Assembly: GCF_045066735.1 (NCBI RefSeq) | Contig: NZ_JBISHH010000025.1 | Coordinates: 496,001-560,000 of the forward strand | DNA length: 64,000 nucleotides | Direction: 5' to 3' | Source of the DNA: Algibacter sp045066735 | GTDB taxonomy: Bacteria > Bacteroidota > Bacteroidia > Flavobacteriales > Flavobacteriaceae | Part shown: in pieces, positions 52,965-62,038 of the stretch | How positions within the stretch are numbered: position 1 is the first letter of the stretch | How the letters are laid out: each line of letters begins with the position of its first letter | Notes under the pieces: model-generated | What the model was told of the DNA's origin: nothing | The model's input: only the letters and a program-made list of their open reading frames with translations | Databases searched by the model: none | Program-made: the position numbers and the translations under genes

Positions 52965-53981
52965 TTATTTACTGAAACGGTGTAAAGTAAATGTTGTAAT
53001 ACTTAAAAGGAAAAACGCACCTACCTGATGGGCAACACCTAACCAAACTGGAACCTGATAAATAATGGTTAATACACCTAATAAAAATTGGATACCTACC
53101 ATAATTAAAAGGCTTTTGGTTGCTTTACTTTGGTATGGCGTAGTTTCCATTTTTCTTGCTTTATACCAAACTGATACAAGCAGAAAAGCAACAACATATG
53201 CTAACATTCTATGTACAAATTGCACACCACTTTTACCTTCTATAAAGTTTTTATAAAGCGGATTTTGTTCAATATATACGGTTTCGTGCATAAATTTGCC
53301 ATCACTCATTAATGGCCAATGGTTGTGTATAAATCCGGCATCTAAACCAGCAACAAAGGCACCATAAATAATTTGTAAAACCAAAACAGCCAATGCGATT
53401 CTAATAAAATTACGAAAGCCCTTATTAACGGTTTTTTTAATAGGAAACATTAAATCTAAGGCCACCCAAAACGTATAAGCAAATGTTAGAAAAGCAGTTG
53501 TTAAATGCATCGCGAGTCTGTAATGACTAACGTCTGGGTTATCGATTAAACCACTTTTAACCATGTACCAACCCAGAAAACCCTGAAAGCCACCCATGAT
53601 TAAAAGTATAATGGCTTTTTTTAGAGTGGGTTTAGTAAATTGTTTTGTGATTAAAAAGTACAGAAATGGTATTAGAAACACCAAGCCGATAAACCTACCT
53701 ATTACGCGGTGTAGCCACTCCCAGAAGTAGATATCTTTAAAATCTTCTAATGAAAAATGATTATTGAGTTTTTGGTATTCTGGGTATTGTTTGTAAAGAT
53801 CGAAAGCTTCGGTCCATTCCACATCATCCATAGGAGGTATGGTTCCAGAAATTAATTTATAACTAGAAATTGATAACCCGGAATGCGTAAGCCTTGTAAT
53901 ACCGCCAACAATGACCATAATGAATATTAAGATACATCCCGTAATTAGCCAGTAAATTACTTTTTTGTTGTCTTTTTTCAT
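52965..53981 (-). CDS. ctaA: Heme A synthase (COX15/CtaA family)
   Basis: An inner-membrane enzyme that oxidises heme O to heme A for cytochrome oxidase. It is 338 residues long with about eight membrane helices. Motifs: GGITRLTHSGLSISSYKLI near the N-terminus, EWLHRVIGRFIGLVFLIP with a heme-ligand His, HYRLAMHLTTAFL, VQFVHRMLAYVVAFLL, and LGVAHQVGAFFLLS. The four His positions expected for two heme sites are all visible. It is downstream of the CCA-type gene (36-base gap). Other cytochrome oxidase genes are outside the window. Confidence 0.93.
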   Translation of the reverse strand: MKKDNKKVIYWLITGCILIFIMVIVGGITRLTHSGLSISSYKLISGTIPPMDDVEWTEAFDLYKQYPEYQKLNNHFSLEDFKDIYFWEWLHRVIGRFIGLVFLIPFLYFLITKQFTKPTLKKAIILLIMGGFQGFLGWYMVKSGLIDNPDVSHYRLAMHLTTAFLTFAYTFWVALDLMFPIKKTVNKGFRNFIRIALAVLVLQIIYGAFVAGLDAGFIHNHWPLMSDGKFMHETVYIEQNPLYKNFIEGKSGVQFVHRMLAYVVAFLLVSVWYKARKMETTPYQSKATKSLLIMVGIQFLLGVLTIIYQVPVWLGVAHQVGAFFLLSITTFTLHRFSK

Positions 53982-54017
53982 TTTTTCCTATACGTTAGGT
54001 GTTAATATATTGAATAT

Positions 54018-55427
54018 CTATTTTTTTAAACCAAGAGCTTCTCCTTTCTTCAGCATGAGTTGGTAAGCTGCATCATATTCATTAGGAATATCGCCTTCTA
54101 AAATAGCTTCTTTTATAAAATCTTTTATAATACCAATTTCTCGAGATGGTTTCATGTTAAAGGCTTTCATAATTTCTTCGCCAGAAACTGGCGGTTGAAA
54201 ATTACGTACTTGGTCGCGCTGCTCAACTTCTACAATTTTGTCTCTTACAATTTTAAAATTGTTATGATATTTATTAAATTTTTTAGGGTTTTTTGTGGTA
54301 ATATCGGCTTCACAAAGTGTCATTAAATCTTCTACGTAATCTCCAGCATCGAACACTAATCGACGTACGGCCGAGTCTGTAACCTCTTGAGCTAGCACAA
54401 TTGGTCTAGAGCTCATGAATACCATTTTCTGTACAAACTTCATTTTATCATTTAATGGCATTTTTAGCCTTTTAAATAAATGATATACCATTTTAGAGCC
54501 TTCAAACTCATGAGCATGAAAGGTCCAACCCACTTTTTTACTAAAACGTTTTGTTGGAGCTTTGCCTATATCGTGTAATAATGCAGCCCAGCGTAACCAA
54601 ACGTTATCTGTATTTTTTGCAATGTTATCTACAACTTCTAAGGTGTGATAAAAGTTGTCCTTATGGCGCTGACCTTCTACTTCATCAATACCTTTTAATG
54701 CTGTTATTTCTGGTAAAATGTACTGCAGTAGTTTTGTTTTTTCTAGTAATAAAAAACCAATAGAAGGTGTTTTGCTTTCCAAAATTTTGTTTAATTCTGT
54801 AACAATACGTTCTTTGGTTATTATTTCAATTCTATTACAATTACCTGTAATAGCCTGCAGTGATTTTTCTTCAATAGTAAACTCTAATTGTGTAGCAAAC
54901 CTAATGGCACGCATCATACGCAATGGATCATCACTATAAGTAATATCTGGGTTTAGTGGTGTACGGATTATTTGATTGTTTAAATCATCAATGCCACCAA
55001 ATGGGTCTAGTAAATCGCCGAAGTTAGTTTCACTTAAATTTAAGGCCAAAGCGTTTATCGTAAAATCGCGACGGTTTTGGTCGTCTTGCAGTGAGCCGTT
55101 TTCTACCGATGGGTTTCTACTGTCTTCTGTGTAAGATTCTTTGCGGGCGCCAACAAATTCAATTTCAATGTCTTCATAACGAAGCATGGCTGTACCGTAA
55201 GTTTTAAATACCTGTACTTTTGGTTTGTTTGGCAAATTCTTAGCGACTTGTTTTGCTAATTTAATACCATCACCTATGGCAACCACATCGATATCTTTAG
55301 CACTGCCTCGTTTTAAAATAAAATCGCGTACAAAACCACCAATCACATAGCTATCCAAATTTAATTCTTTGGCAGATTGTGAGATGATTTTGAAAATTGG
55401 GTTTGTTAATGCTTCTTTATAATTCAT
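54018..55427 (-). CDS. CCA tRNA nucleotidyltransferase/poly(A) polymerase family with HD domain
   Basis: Adds or repairs the CCA end of tRNAs. The N-terminal class II nucleotidyltransferase domain has GGFVRDFILKRGSAKDIDVV (the G-G-x-V-R-D and D-I-D metal-binding residues) and ENGSLQDDQNRRDFTINALA. An RNA-binding linker includes DDPLRMMRAIRFA. The C-terminal HD domain has LLHDIGKAPT. I prefer the ATG at 55427 (MNYKEALTNP) to 55442; it leaves 469 residues. HD-containing enzymes of this type are the usual Bacteroidota form. It is 82 bases after the tsaC gene's stop. Confidence 0.93.
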   Translation of the reverse strand: MNYKEALTNPIFKIISQSAKELNLDSYVIGGFVRDFILKRGSAKDIDVVAIGDGIKLAKQVAKNLPNKPKVQVFKTYGTAMLRYEDIEIEFVGARKESYTEDSRNPSVENGSLQDDQNRRDFTINALALNLSETNFGDLLDPFGGIDDLNNQIIRTPLNPDITYSDDPLRMMRAIRFATQLEFTIEEKSLQAITGNCNRIEIITKERIVTELNKILESKTPSIGFLLLEKTKLLQYILPEITALKGIDEVEGQRHKDNFYHTLEVVDNIAKNTDNVWLRWAALLHDIGKAPTKRFSKKVGWTFHAHEFEGSKMVYHLFKRLKMPLNDKMKFVQKMVFMSSRPIVLAQEVTDSAVRRLVFDAGDYVEDLMTLCEADITTKNPKKFNKYHNNFKIVRDKIVEVEQRDQVRNFQPPVSGEEIMKAFNMKPSREIGIIKDFIKEAILEGDIPNEYDAAYQLMLKKGEALGLKK

Positions 55428-55522
55428 ACTATATTTTGGCACTAATTCACGAATTTTGTAAATCCTGAATAGTTACTAATCTTAAAAATTTGCCGTGGTA
55501 ATTTAGAATTCGTGGTTAAAAA

Positions 55523-56083
55523 TTACTGACGTATAATTTTTACAACACCACTGTTACTTAATTTTATGATAGACGACGGATTTGCGCATATTTTTTCGCG
55601 TTGCAAATTTACAACATAGTCGACACCTTTTAAAACCTCTGGCGCTATTTCTTTAAAGGATTTTGGAGATGGAAAACCACTAATATTTGCAGAGGTAGAT
55701 ACCAAAGCACCATTTAATCGTCTACTTAATTGGTAGCAAAATTCATCGTCCGGAATTCTAATAGCAATCGAGCCATCTTCAGCAATTAAATTAGGAGCTA
55801 AATTTTGGGCATCGTCGTAAATAATTGTGGTTGGTTTATCGGCAACATCAATAATGCTTAACGCAGCTTCGGGAATGTTTTTAACGTACTTTTTTAGCAT
55901 TCTATCATCTGTAACTAAGCAAATTAGGGCTTTGCTATCTTCGCGTTGTTTTAATTTATACACCTTTTTTACAGCTTCAGGGTTTGTGGCATCGCAGCCT
56001 ATTCCCCAAACGGTATCGGTAGGGTAGAGTATTAGGCCTCCTTGTTTTAAAATCTGTATGGCTTTATTTATTTCTTCATTCAT
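55523..56083 (-). CDS. tsaC: Threonylcarbamoyl-AMP synthase (TsaC/Sua5/YrdC family)
   Basis: Makes threonylcarbamoyl-AMP from threonine, bicarbonate and ATP for the tRNA t6A modification. It has the YrdC core only: GGLILYPTDTVWGIGCDATN, KQREDSKALICLV, SIAIRIPDDEFC and GALVSTSANISGFPSP. I chose the ATG at 56083 (MNEEINKAIQIL, 186 residues) over 56113, since the added ten residues (MQDCKYKVQN) are outside the family pattern. A TAAATTTG (56111-56118, minus strand) lies upstream of this start. Confidence 0.93.
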   Translation of the reverse strand: MNEEINKAIQILKQGGLILYPTDTVWGIGCDATNPEAVKKVYKLKQREDSKALICLVTDDRMLKKYVKNIPEAALSIIDVADKPTTIIYDDAQNLAPNLIAEDGSIAIRIPDDEFCYQLSRRLNGALVSTSANISGFPSPKSFKEIAPEVLKGVDYVVNLQREKICANPSSIIKLSNSGVVKIIRQ

Positions 56084-56161
56084 GTTTTGAACCTTATATT
56101 TGCAGTCTTGCAAATTTACAACAGAAATTCAAATTGATGTTCAGTTGGTTTATTTTATAAC

Positions 56162-56914
56162 ATGAAAGAAGTTAAAGTATTTAATAAAAATGTAGAAAGC
56201 GCTTTTAGAGTAAAGCTCGAGAAGCTTGTGGATAACTTCGATGCTATTGCTGGTGGTGAGGGCGAGCGAAATACTATAAAAATCTCAAAAATAGATAATG
56301 TAGCTTTAAATATAAAATCGTTTAAAGTACCGAACATTATTAACCAAGTGGTTTACAGTTTTTTTAGAAAAAGTAAAGCACAGCGCTCTTTTGAATATGC
56401 TGAAAAACTTATGGAATTGCAAGTTGGTACTCCGAAACCATTGGCCTATTTTGAATATAAAACACCTTTATTATTCAAAAATAGCTTTTACATCAGTGAG
56501 CAGTTAGATTGCGATTTAACTTATCGCGAGCTTATTCATGATTTTAATTATCCAGATTACGATAATATACTTCGTGCCTTTACAAGGTTTACTTTTAATT
56601 TACACGAAAAGGGTGTTCACTTTTTAGATCATTCTCCCGGAAATACTTTAATTAAGAAGAAAGGCGATGGTTACGATTTCTATTTAGTAGATTTAAATCG
56701 AATGAATTTCGGTGAATTAGATTTTGAAACTCGAATGAAAAACTTTGCAAGACTTACTAAGTATAAGCAAATGGTAGAGGTAATGAGCGATGAATATGCT
56801 AAGTGTATTGCTAAGGATTATGATACCGTTTTTAATGCCATGTGGAAAGAAGTTGAAACATTTAGAGCTAAATTTACTCGAAAAAAAGCACTTAAAAAGA
56901 AACTTAAACTTTAA
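56162..56914 (+). CDS. Lipopolysaccharide kinase-like protein (InaA/Kdo-kinase family)
   Basis: A 250-residue kinase-fold protein resembling KdkA and InaA enzymes, which phosphorylate Kdo of lipopolysaccharide. Supported features: the basic N-terminal half with KSFKVPNIINQVVYSFFRKSK, the catalytic-loop-like GVHFLDHSPGNTLI (Asp and Asn expected for the loop) and YDFYLVDLNRMNFG (metal-binding Asp). It converges on a glycosyltransferase gene and overlaps it by 11 bases. A TATATTTG (56095-56102) is a possible -7 element. The assigned substrate is inference. Confidence 0.78.
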   Translation: MKEVKVFNKNVESAFRVKLEKLVDNFDAIAGGEGERNTIKISKIDNVALNIKSFKVPNIINQVVYSFFRKSKAQRSFEYAEKLMELQVGTPKPLAYFEYKTPLLFKNSFYISEQLDCDLTYRELIHDFNYPDYDNILRAFTRFTFNLHEKGVHFLDHSPGNTLIKKKGDGYDFYLVDLNRMNFGELDFETRMKNFARLTKYKQMVEVMSDEYAKCIAKDYDTVFNAMWKEVETFRAKFTRKKALKKKLKL

Positions 56915-56919
56915 GTTTC
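56899..56919. repeat. Perfect 21-base palindrome at the convergent gene overlap
   Basis: Arms GAAACTTAAA (56899-56908) and TTTAAGTTTC (56910-56919) surround one base, covering the stop codons of both converging genes (TAA at 56912-56914; the minus-strand stop at 56904-56906). It may act as a shared hairpin. Confidence 0.6.
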
Positions 56920-57671
56920 CAGAGTTTTTTAAGTTCTTGATATCTGTAATTTACACCGTAAGCACTTAGATAGCAAATTTGAAAGCCTTCTTTTCCATCT
57001 AAAATGCCCAACCTAAAAATATAATTGGTAATAAATTTTATTATTGGGCGGATATAGAGATGATATAGGTTTGCCTTTTTACCTTTATTAAAAAGCTCCA
57101 AAGCTTTTAGTTTGGCATAATGCTCCATTTTAGATTTATAATGCGCCGAACTGTTAAAGCAAAAATGAAGCATGTTGTTTTTTAATAGCTTGCTGTCGCC
57201 AATAATTTCAGGCATTTCGTGTACAATTTTGTTTTCATTATATTGTACCGTTCCGTTTTGAAATAAGCGATAGGTTGTATCGGTTTGAAAGCCACTAAAA
57301 CGAATTCTTTTTTGTTTGAAATAGTAAAGACGCTTTACCATAAAAGCTACTTTGCCGTCGGGATGAGATGTTTCTTCTAGAATTTCTTGTTTTAGTTTTT
57401 CAGTAATACGCTCATCGGCATCAATAAATAGAACCCAATCGTGCTTTGCTTGCTCTAGTGCATAATTTCGTTGATCGGCAAAATTATTAAAAGCTCTTTG
57501 AATGGTTTTTACGTGTTTTAAGGATTGAAGTTTTTCAAAAGTACCATCATTACTAAAGGAGTCTATAACAATAATTTCATCTGCAAAATCAATATTTTCA
57601 ATTACAGCATCAATGTGGTTTACCTCATTAAAGGTTATTAATAATGCCGATATTTTATTGTCTTTCTTCAA
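56904..57671 (-). CDS. Glycosyltransferase family 2 (WaaE/KdtX-like)
   Basis: A 255-residue GT-A glycosyltransferase. The nucleotide-sugar core ISALLITFNEVNHIDAVI and IIVIDSFSNDGTFE is followed by the WVLFIDADERI motif (D-A-D metal site), and a YFKQKRIRFSGF segment seen in the LPS-core beta-1,4-glucosyltransferase group. Its gene overlaps the lipopolysaccharide-kinase-like gene tail to tail. It sits 11 bases after the stop of the other glycosyltransferase on the same strand, so these two probably form an operon. The sugar and acceptor are unknown. Confidence 0.87.
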   Translation of the reverse strand: MKKDNKISALLITFNEVNHIDAVIENIDFADEIIVIDSFSNDGTFEKLQSLKHVKTIQRAFNNFADQRNYALEQAKHDWVLFIDADERITEKLKQEILEETSHPDGKVAFMVKRLYYFKQKRIRFSGFQTDTTYRLFQNGTVQYNENKIVHEMPEIIGDSKLLKNNMLHFCFNSSAHYKSKMEHYAKLKALELFNKGKKANLYHLYIRPIIKFITNYIFRLGILDGKEGFQICYLSAYGVNYRYQELKKLWKLKV

Positions 57672-57682
57672 ATTAAAACACT

Positions 57683-58522
57683 TTATTTGGTGGTTTTTGC
57701 TTTAATTACGTTGTATAAGTTGTAATGTTTTGATAAAGCTTCCCACTGTAAATCATTTTTGTTTTTAGAAATATTTTCTTTTTTTAAAGCTACTTTTTGT
57801 GTGCCTATTATAGGTATGGGTTCGTTTGGTAAATTTGTAGCTTGTCTAGCTAATGTACCATTTAAAATAGCCATAGCCTTAAACCATAAATCATCGGCTT
57901 TAGGTGTAAGTTTTAAAAATAAATCTTCATTAAATATATCATTATGTAAACTATGTGGAGGGTATAGAATTCCCCAAGCTCCTATTGGGCATAAGGCCCT
58001 CATGTCCATCTCAACATCTTTAAATTTCCATTGGTTAAACGGACGATAGCCTTTATCTTCATCAAATTTTATTTGATTGGCTCTATTGGCAATAACATCT
58101 TTAGGAAACTTTAAGTGTTCTTCATATAAATTTTTAACAAGATTTTTATCATAAATTAAGTCATCGTCGCATGTTATAATTATTGAATCTGGATAGTTTT
58201 TTAAAGTATGTATTAGTTTTTTATGAGAACACGTTAATGGTGAATATTTTATTTCGAATAAAGACGATTGTAACCTCTCTATTGATTTTGGTAAATTATT
58301 TTTTAAATCTTCATGCAACCATAAAATTATTTTTGTTGGCAAATGCGATTGATTAAACAAACTTTTAATAACTAAATGAAGGGTGTTAAAACGAGAAGGA
58401 ATGGATGTTAATGAAACAATAAGGGGTAAAGTTTCTTTATCTTTCACTAAAAAAGATGGCGATGCAAAGTGTAAAAAAATGCTGTGCCATATAGATTTAG
58501 GAAGTTCTTTAACAATTTTCAT
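57683..58522 (-). CDS. Glycosyltransferase, GT-A type
   Basis: A 279-residue glycosyltransferase. VSLTSIPSRFNTLHLVIKSL, PTKIILWLHEDL, the SIIITCDDDLIYDKNL motif (D-D-D metal site) and WFKAMAILNG fit a GT-A fold of a less common branch than classical GT2. No signal peptide or membrane helix is seen. It lies 11 bases upstream of the WaaE-like gene on the same strand and diverges from the next glycosyltransferase. The substrate is not known. Confidence 0.75.
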   Translation of the reverse strand: MKIVKELPKSIWHSIFLHFASPSFLVKDKETLPLIVSLTSIPSRFNTLHLVIKSLFNQSHLPTKIILWLHEDLKNNLPKSIERLQSSLFEIKYSPLTCSHKKLIHTLKNYPDSIIITCDDDLIYDKNLVKNLYEEHLKFPKDVIANRANQIKFDEDKGYRPFNQWKFKDVEMDMRALCPIGAWGILYPPHSLHNDIFNEDLFLKLTPKADDLWFKAMAILNGTLARQATNLPNEPIPIIGTQKVALKKENISKNKNDLQWEALSKHYNLYNVIKAKTTK

Positions 58523-58639
58523 AGACTAAAAATAAATAAAGACGCAAATATAGTAAATACTTAGTGTCTATTCTTTTTAATATTACCTCATGTTTTGTTA
58601 CTTTGCCTTTTGTAATAACTATAGATTTAATTTAAAACA

Positions 58640-59461
58640 ATGTCGAAACTATCCGTAATAATAAGTACTTATAATGCAGAGGCTTGGTTAGAAAAAGTAC
58701 TTTGGGGTTATAGCTGCCAGACTTTTAAAGATTTTGAAATTGTTATTGCAGACGATGGTTCTGGACCCAAAACCAAAACTTTAATCGATGCTTTTAGGAG
58801 TGAATATAAGTTAGACATTAATCATGTTTGGCAAGAAGATGATGGTTTTCAGAAATCTAGAATTCTTAACAAGGCTGTTGTTGCGTGTAAAAGTGAATAT
58901 ATAGTTATGAGTGATGGCGATTGTATACCAAGAGCCGATTTTATGGAAATACACGCTACCCAAAAAGAAGCGGGTTACTTTTTATCAGGAGGTTACTTCA
59001 TGTTGCCAATGGATATTTCTGTGAAAATTGATGAAAATGATGTGCTTTCTGGAAATTGTTTTGATGTGAAATGGCTTAAAGCAAATGGTTTAAAATCATC
59101 TTTCAAAAATAATAAGTTAAATGCTAGAGGTTTTAAGTCTACATTGTTAAATACAATAACACCTACAAAACCTAGTTGGAACGGTCATAATGCTTCGGGG
59201 TGGAAAAAAGATATTGTTGCCATTAATGGTTTTGACGAGCGTATGCAATATGGAGGACAAGATCGCGAATTGGGAGAGCGTTTAGTAAATTATGGTATAA
59301 AGCCAAAGCAAATTCGTTACAGTGCTGTATGCGTGCATTTAGACCATAAACGTGGTTATAAAACGCCTGAATCTATAAATAAAAATTTAGCTATTCGTGC
59401 AACAACAAAGCAGAACAAGTTAAAAAGGACGGCCTTTGGTATTGAAAAGGATATTAAATAG
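58640..59461 (+). CDS. Glycosyltransferase family 2 (chondroitin-polymerase-like type)
   Basis: A 273-residue GT2. KLSVIISTYNAEAWLEKVL and FEIVIADDGSGPKTKTLID form the nucleotide-binding part; IVMSDGDCIPRADFM is the D-x-D site; and NGFDERMQYGGQDRELGERL carries the ED/QDRE acceptor region typical of chondroitin- and galactosyl-type GT2 enzymes. It overlaps the opposing TupA-like gene by 8 bases at its 3' end. Probably acts in the same surface glycan pathway as its neighbours. Confidence 0.88.
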   Translation: MSKLSVIISTYNAEAWLEKVLWGYSCQTFKDFEIVIADDGSGPKTKTLIDAFRSEYKLDINHVWQEDDGFQKSRILNKAVVACKSEYIVMSDGDCIPRADFMEIHATQKEAGYFLSGGYFMLPMDISVKIDENDVLSGNCFDVKWLKANGLKSSFKNNKLNARGFKSTLLNTITPTKPSWNGHNASGWKKDIVAINGFDERMQYGGQDRELGERLVNYGIKPKQIRYSAVCVHLDHKRGYKTPESINKNLAIRATTKQNKLKRTAFGIEKDIK

Positions 59462-60359
59462 TAACAATCTCTTTTTTATTGGTATCTAATTTTGGTAGCT
59501 TTATGTAATCACCTAATATAATGTCGTATTCTTTAGGATGAAAATCTTTTCTTGCGTCAGATGGATAAAAAGTCATTTCTCCGAAAATAGTTTTATTATT
59601 TACTGAATATAAATCCACACGTACAAAAGGAAATTTGTCTGCTAGTTTTTTAGCAACAGTAACCATATCATCAAAATTCACTGGTTTTTCAATAGCACCT
59701 TCGTAAGTTTTATTTTCTTTATTATAAAACTCGAGTTTGTTCCATTCTAAATCGTAAAAAGCCCGTTGATCATTGATTCCTCGTTCTATATCAATTTGAA
59801 CGAATTTAGGGACACCATTAAAACAGAAAAATTTATAATCGTTAAGAACATCTTTATCAGTTTCGGATAAAAACTTTTCAGCAATTAGTCTGGGTTGCAC
59901 GTTTTTATAAGCCCATTCTAAACCACCGCGATAATATTGATTTTTTCTCATCCATTTATTCATGAGGTACCGTGCTCGCTTTTCATTAAGTTTGGCTTTA
60001 TCTTTTACAATAAGATTAAAATGAAACCCATGTACGCCTTTAATTACAAATTGGTTAGGGAGTTTTGTAAAATCTACCTTAGAAGCACTATCGTAAACCT
60101 CAATTAAATCGTTTAAATATTTTTCTCCAATTTTTTCTTTGACGTATTCACGAACTGAATACTTGTCAACTAGTTGTGTTAGAATAGGAGGGTGGTAATA
60201 GACTTTTAACCATGAAATTTTTTGATTAAACTCTACCGGATTATCTAAATTTAACTTTTTATCCGAATAATATTCGTAATAAAATTTCATATATACATCA
60301 GCAGGTAGAAATTTCATTTTCTTAATAATTCCGTAAAGGCTTTTCTTAAAAATATTCAT
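59454..60359 (-). CDS. TupA-like ATP-grasp amidoligase family protein
   Basis: A 301-residue protein of the TupA-like ATP-grasp family, found in many capsule and O-antigen loci. The N-terminus has PVEFNQKISWLKVYYHPP and VDKYSVREYVKEKIG (family-typical), followed by the Lys-containing QFVIKGVHGFHFNLIV, AEKFLSETDKDVLNDYKFFCF, VRVDLYSVN and the metal-binding FGEMTFYPSDA. Its expected activity is ATP-dependent amide or ester formation on a glycan, by family inference. It is convergent with the GT2 gene, with an 8-base overlap. Confidence 0.85.
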   Translation of the reverse strand: MNIFKKSLYGIIKKMKFLPADVYMKFYYEYYSDKKLNLDNPVEFNQKISWLKVYYHPPILTQLVDKYSVREYVKEKIGEKYLNDLIEVYDSASKVDFTKLPNQFVIKGVHGFHFNLIVKDKAKLNEKRARYLMNKWMRKNQYYRGGLEWAYKNVQPRLIAEKFLSETDKDVLNDYKFFCFNGVPKFVQIDIERGINDQRAFYDLEWNKLEFYNKENKTYEGAIEKPVNFDDMVTVAKKLADKFPFVRVDLYSVNNKTIFGEMTFYPSDARKDFHPKEYDIILGDYIKLPKLDTNKKEIVTI

Positions 60360-60412
60360 AGAAAAATATAAGTTATCAGTTTCGATAAATGTGGGGCCTA
60401 ATTTACTATTTT

Positions 60413-60458
60413 AAAAAATAAAGGTCTCATTTTATTTTTAAAAAGTAAAATGAGACCT
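60413..60458 (-). terminator. Terminator of dapD
   Basis: AGGTCTCATTTTA (60422-60434) pairs with TAAAATGAGACCT (60446-60458). On the minus strand it continues into a T-rich stretch, 28 bases past the dapD stop. Confidence 0.82.
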
Positions 60459-60485
60459 CTACATAATAGATTTTATATGCTAAAC

Positions 60486-61301
60486 TTATACAGCTACACT
60501 ATGCTCTCTTAAAGCATCGTTAAGCGATGTTTTTTTGTTTGTACTTTCTTTACGTTTGCCAATAATAATAGCACATGGTACATTGTAAGTTCCAGCAGGG
60601 AATTCTTTAGCATAACTACCTGGTATTACTACCGAACGAGCAGGAACAACACCTTTATATTCAACAGGTTTATCGCCAGTTACATCAATAATTTTTGTAC
60701 TCATGGTTAAAGTTACACCAGCACCTAAAACAGCTTCTGTTTCTACACGCACACCCTCTACAACAATACAACGGCTACCAATAAAGGCATTATCTTCTAT
60801 AATTACTGGAGCGGCTTGTAATGGCTCTAAAACACCACCAATACCAACACCACCAGAAAGGTGAACGTTTTTACCAATTTGAGCACAACTTCCAACGGTT
60901 GCCCAAGTATCTACCATAGTTCCTTCGTCTACATAAGCACCAATGTTTACGTAACTTGGCATTAAAATAGTTCCAGCCGAAATATAAGCACCATGTCTAG
61001 CAACTGCATGAGGTACTACACGAATACCTTTTGCAGCATAACCTGTTTTTAATGGAATTTTATCATGAAATTCTAATGGTCCACATTCTATAGTTTCCAT
61101 TTTTTGAATTGGGAAATATAAAACTACGGCTTTTTTAACCCACTCGTTAACTTGCCATCCACCTTCAATAGGTTCTGCAACGCGCAATTCACCTGCATCT
61201 AATAAGTCAACAACTTTTCTAATGGCTGTTGTAGTTGCTTCTTCATTTAAAAGGTCTCTATTTTCCCAAGCTTTTTCTATGATTTCTTGTAATTGTGTCA
61301 T
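60486..61301 (-). CDS. dapD: 2,3,4,5-tetrahydropyridine-2,6-dicarboxylate N-succinyltransferase
   Basis: Lysine and diaminopimelate biosynthesis: succinylates tetrahydrodipicolinate using succinyl-CoA. It is 271 residues long with a left-handed beta-helix (hexapeptide repeats such as VVPHAVARHGAYISAGTILM, NVHLSGGVGIGGVLEP, NAFIGSRCIVVEG). WQVNEWVKKAVVLYF is the family's N-terminal part and SVVIPGSYAKEFPAGTYNVP the C-terminal part. It is a single-gene unit, with a -7-like TATATTTG at 61321-61328 (minus strand) and a terminator. Confidence 0.97.
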   Translation of the reverse strand: MTQLQEIIEKAWENRDLLNEEATTTAIRKVVDLLDAGELRVAEPIEGGWQVNEWVKKAVVLYFPIQKMETIECGPLEFHDKIPLKTGYAAKGIRVVPHAVARHGAYISAGTILMPSYVNIGAYVDEGTMVDTWATVGSCAQIGKNVHLSGGVGIGGVLEPLQAAPVIIEDNAFIGSRCIVVEGVRVETEAVLGAGVTLTMSTKIIDVTGDKPVEYKGVVPARSVVIPGSYAKEFPAGTYNVPCAIIIGKRKESTNKKTSLNDALREHSVAV

Positions 61302-61632
61302 TTTTGTGTTTTATTTTTCGCAAATATAATAGGTATCAACTAATTTACAGTAACTATTAAAATATAATATTGAGGTTTTAGCCGTTAAACTTGGGTTAAA
61401 ATGTATCACATTTATATACCTAAATATGCTGTTTGTCTATTTTTTAAATCCTGTTATCGATAAAATATTTCTCATGTATGTTTTTAGTCGTTAAAAATAT
61501 TCATTTCGACAGTTAAACGTTGAAATTCCTCCGATTTTCTAGTAAACGAAAATCTGTGTGGTTACAACTAATATATTGTTTTCAACATGTTGTTGCTCTG
61601 TATATTTGTCTCATCAAACGATTATAACAAAC
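61302..61632. other. Divergent intergenic region between dapD and the small secreted protein gene
   Basis: About 330 bases. It contains the possible dapD -7 element at 61321-61328, a weak hairpin (GATTTTC/GAAAATC, 61533-61554) and the promoter of the next gene near 61576-61608. I see no gene or tRNA in it. Confidence 0.5.
61576..61608 (+). promoter_or_regulatory. Promoter of the small secreted protein gene
   Basis: TATATTTG at 61601-61608 with a TTG at 61576-61578 (22-base spacer, slightly long), 24 bases before the ATG at 61633. Confidence 0.55.
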
Positions 61633-61932
61633 ATGAAAACAAATTTTATCATATTATTAATTTTACTTCTTACAGTTTCTGTTGGTAATGCTCAAAGTAC
61701 GAACAACGAAAATGTTATTGTAAAAACCAATGAAATTGTTTCTGTTGAAGAAGATTCAAAACTAGATACAGTTAAAACTGTTGAGCAAGAAAGTAAATTA
61801 ATTGATGCTGTAGAATTTCAAGCTATTTTAGCGCGTACTACAAGCGATATTAGAAGTTACCTAAACAGAGAAAGAAACATTAGCAATATTGGTTTATTGT
61901 TTCCTACTATAGAGAAAAGAGTAAAAGCTTAA
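61633..61932 (+). CDS. Small secreted protein of unknown function
   Basis: A 99-residue exported protein. The ATG at 61633 gives a clean signal peptide (KTNFIILLILLLTVSVGNAQ); an upstream start at 61558 would place a Cys-rich non-signal segment in front and would lie before the -7 element. The mature part is acidic (VSVEEDSKLDTVKTVEQESK) with a C-terminal helix (AILARTTSDIRSYLNRERN). No family was recognised. It has its own promoter and terminator. Confidence 0.7.
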   Translation: MKTNFIILLILLLTVSVGNAQSTNNENVIVKTNEIVSVEEDSKLDTVKTVEQESKLIDAVEFQAILARTTSDIRSYLNRERNISNIGLLFPTIEKRVKA

Positions 61933-61955
61933 TTAAAACATAAACATAATATATT

Positions 61956-61984
61956 AAAGGTTATCTGAAAAGATAGCCTTTTTT
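61956..61984 (+). terminator. Terminator after the small secreted protein gene
   Basis: AAAGGTTATCT / AGATAGCCTTT stem (one T-G pair) with a GAAA tetraloop and a T run. Confidence 0.82.
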
Positions 61985-62038
61985 GTTTTTAAGCAGTTTC
62001 TATACTATTAATAAACTATTTTTGTACAAAATTTATTT

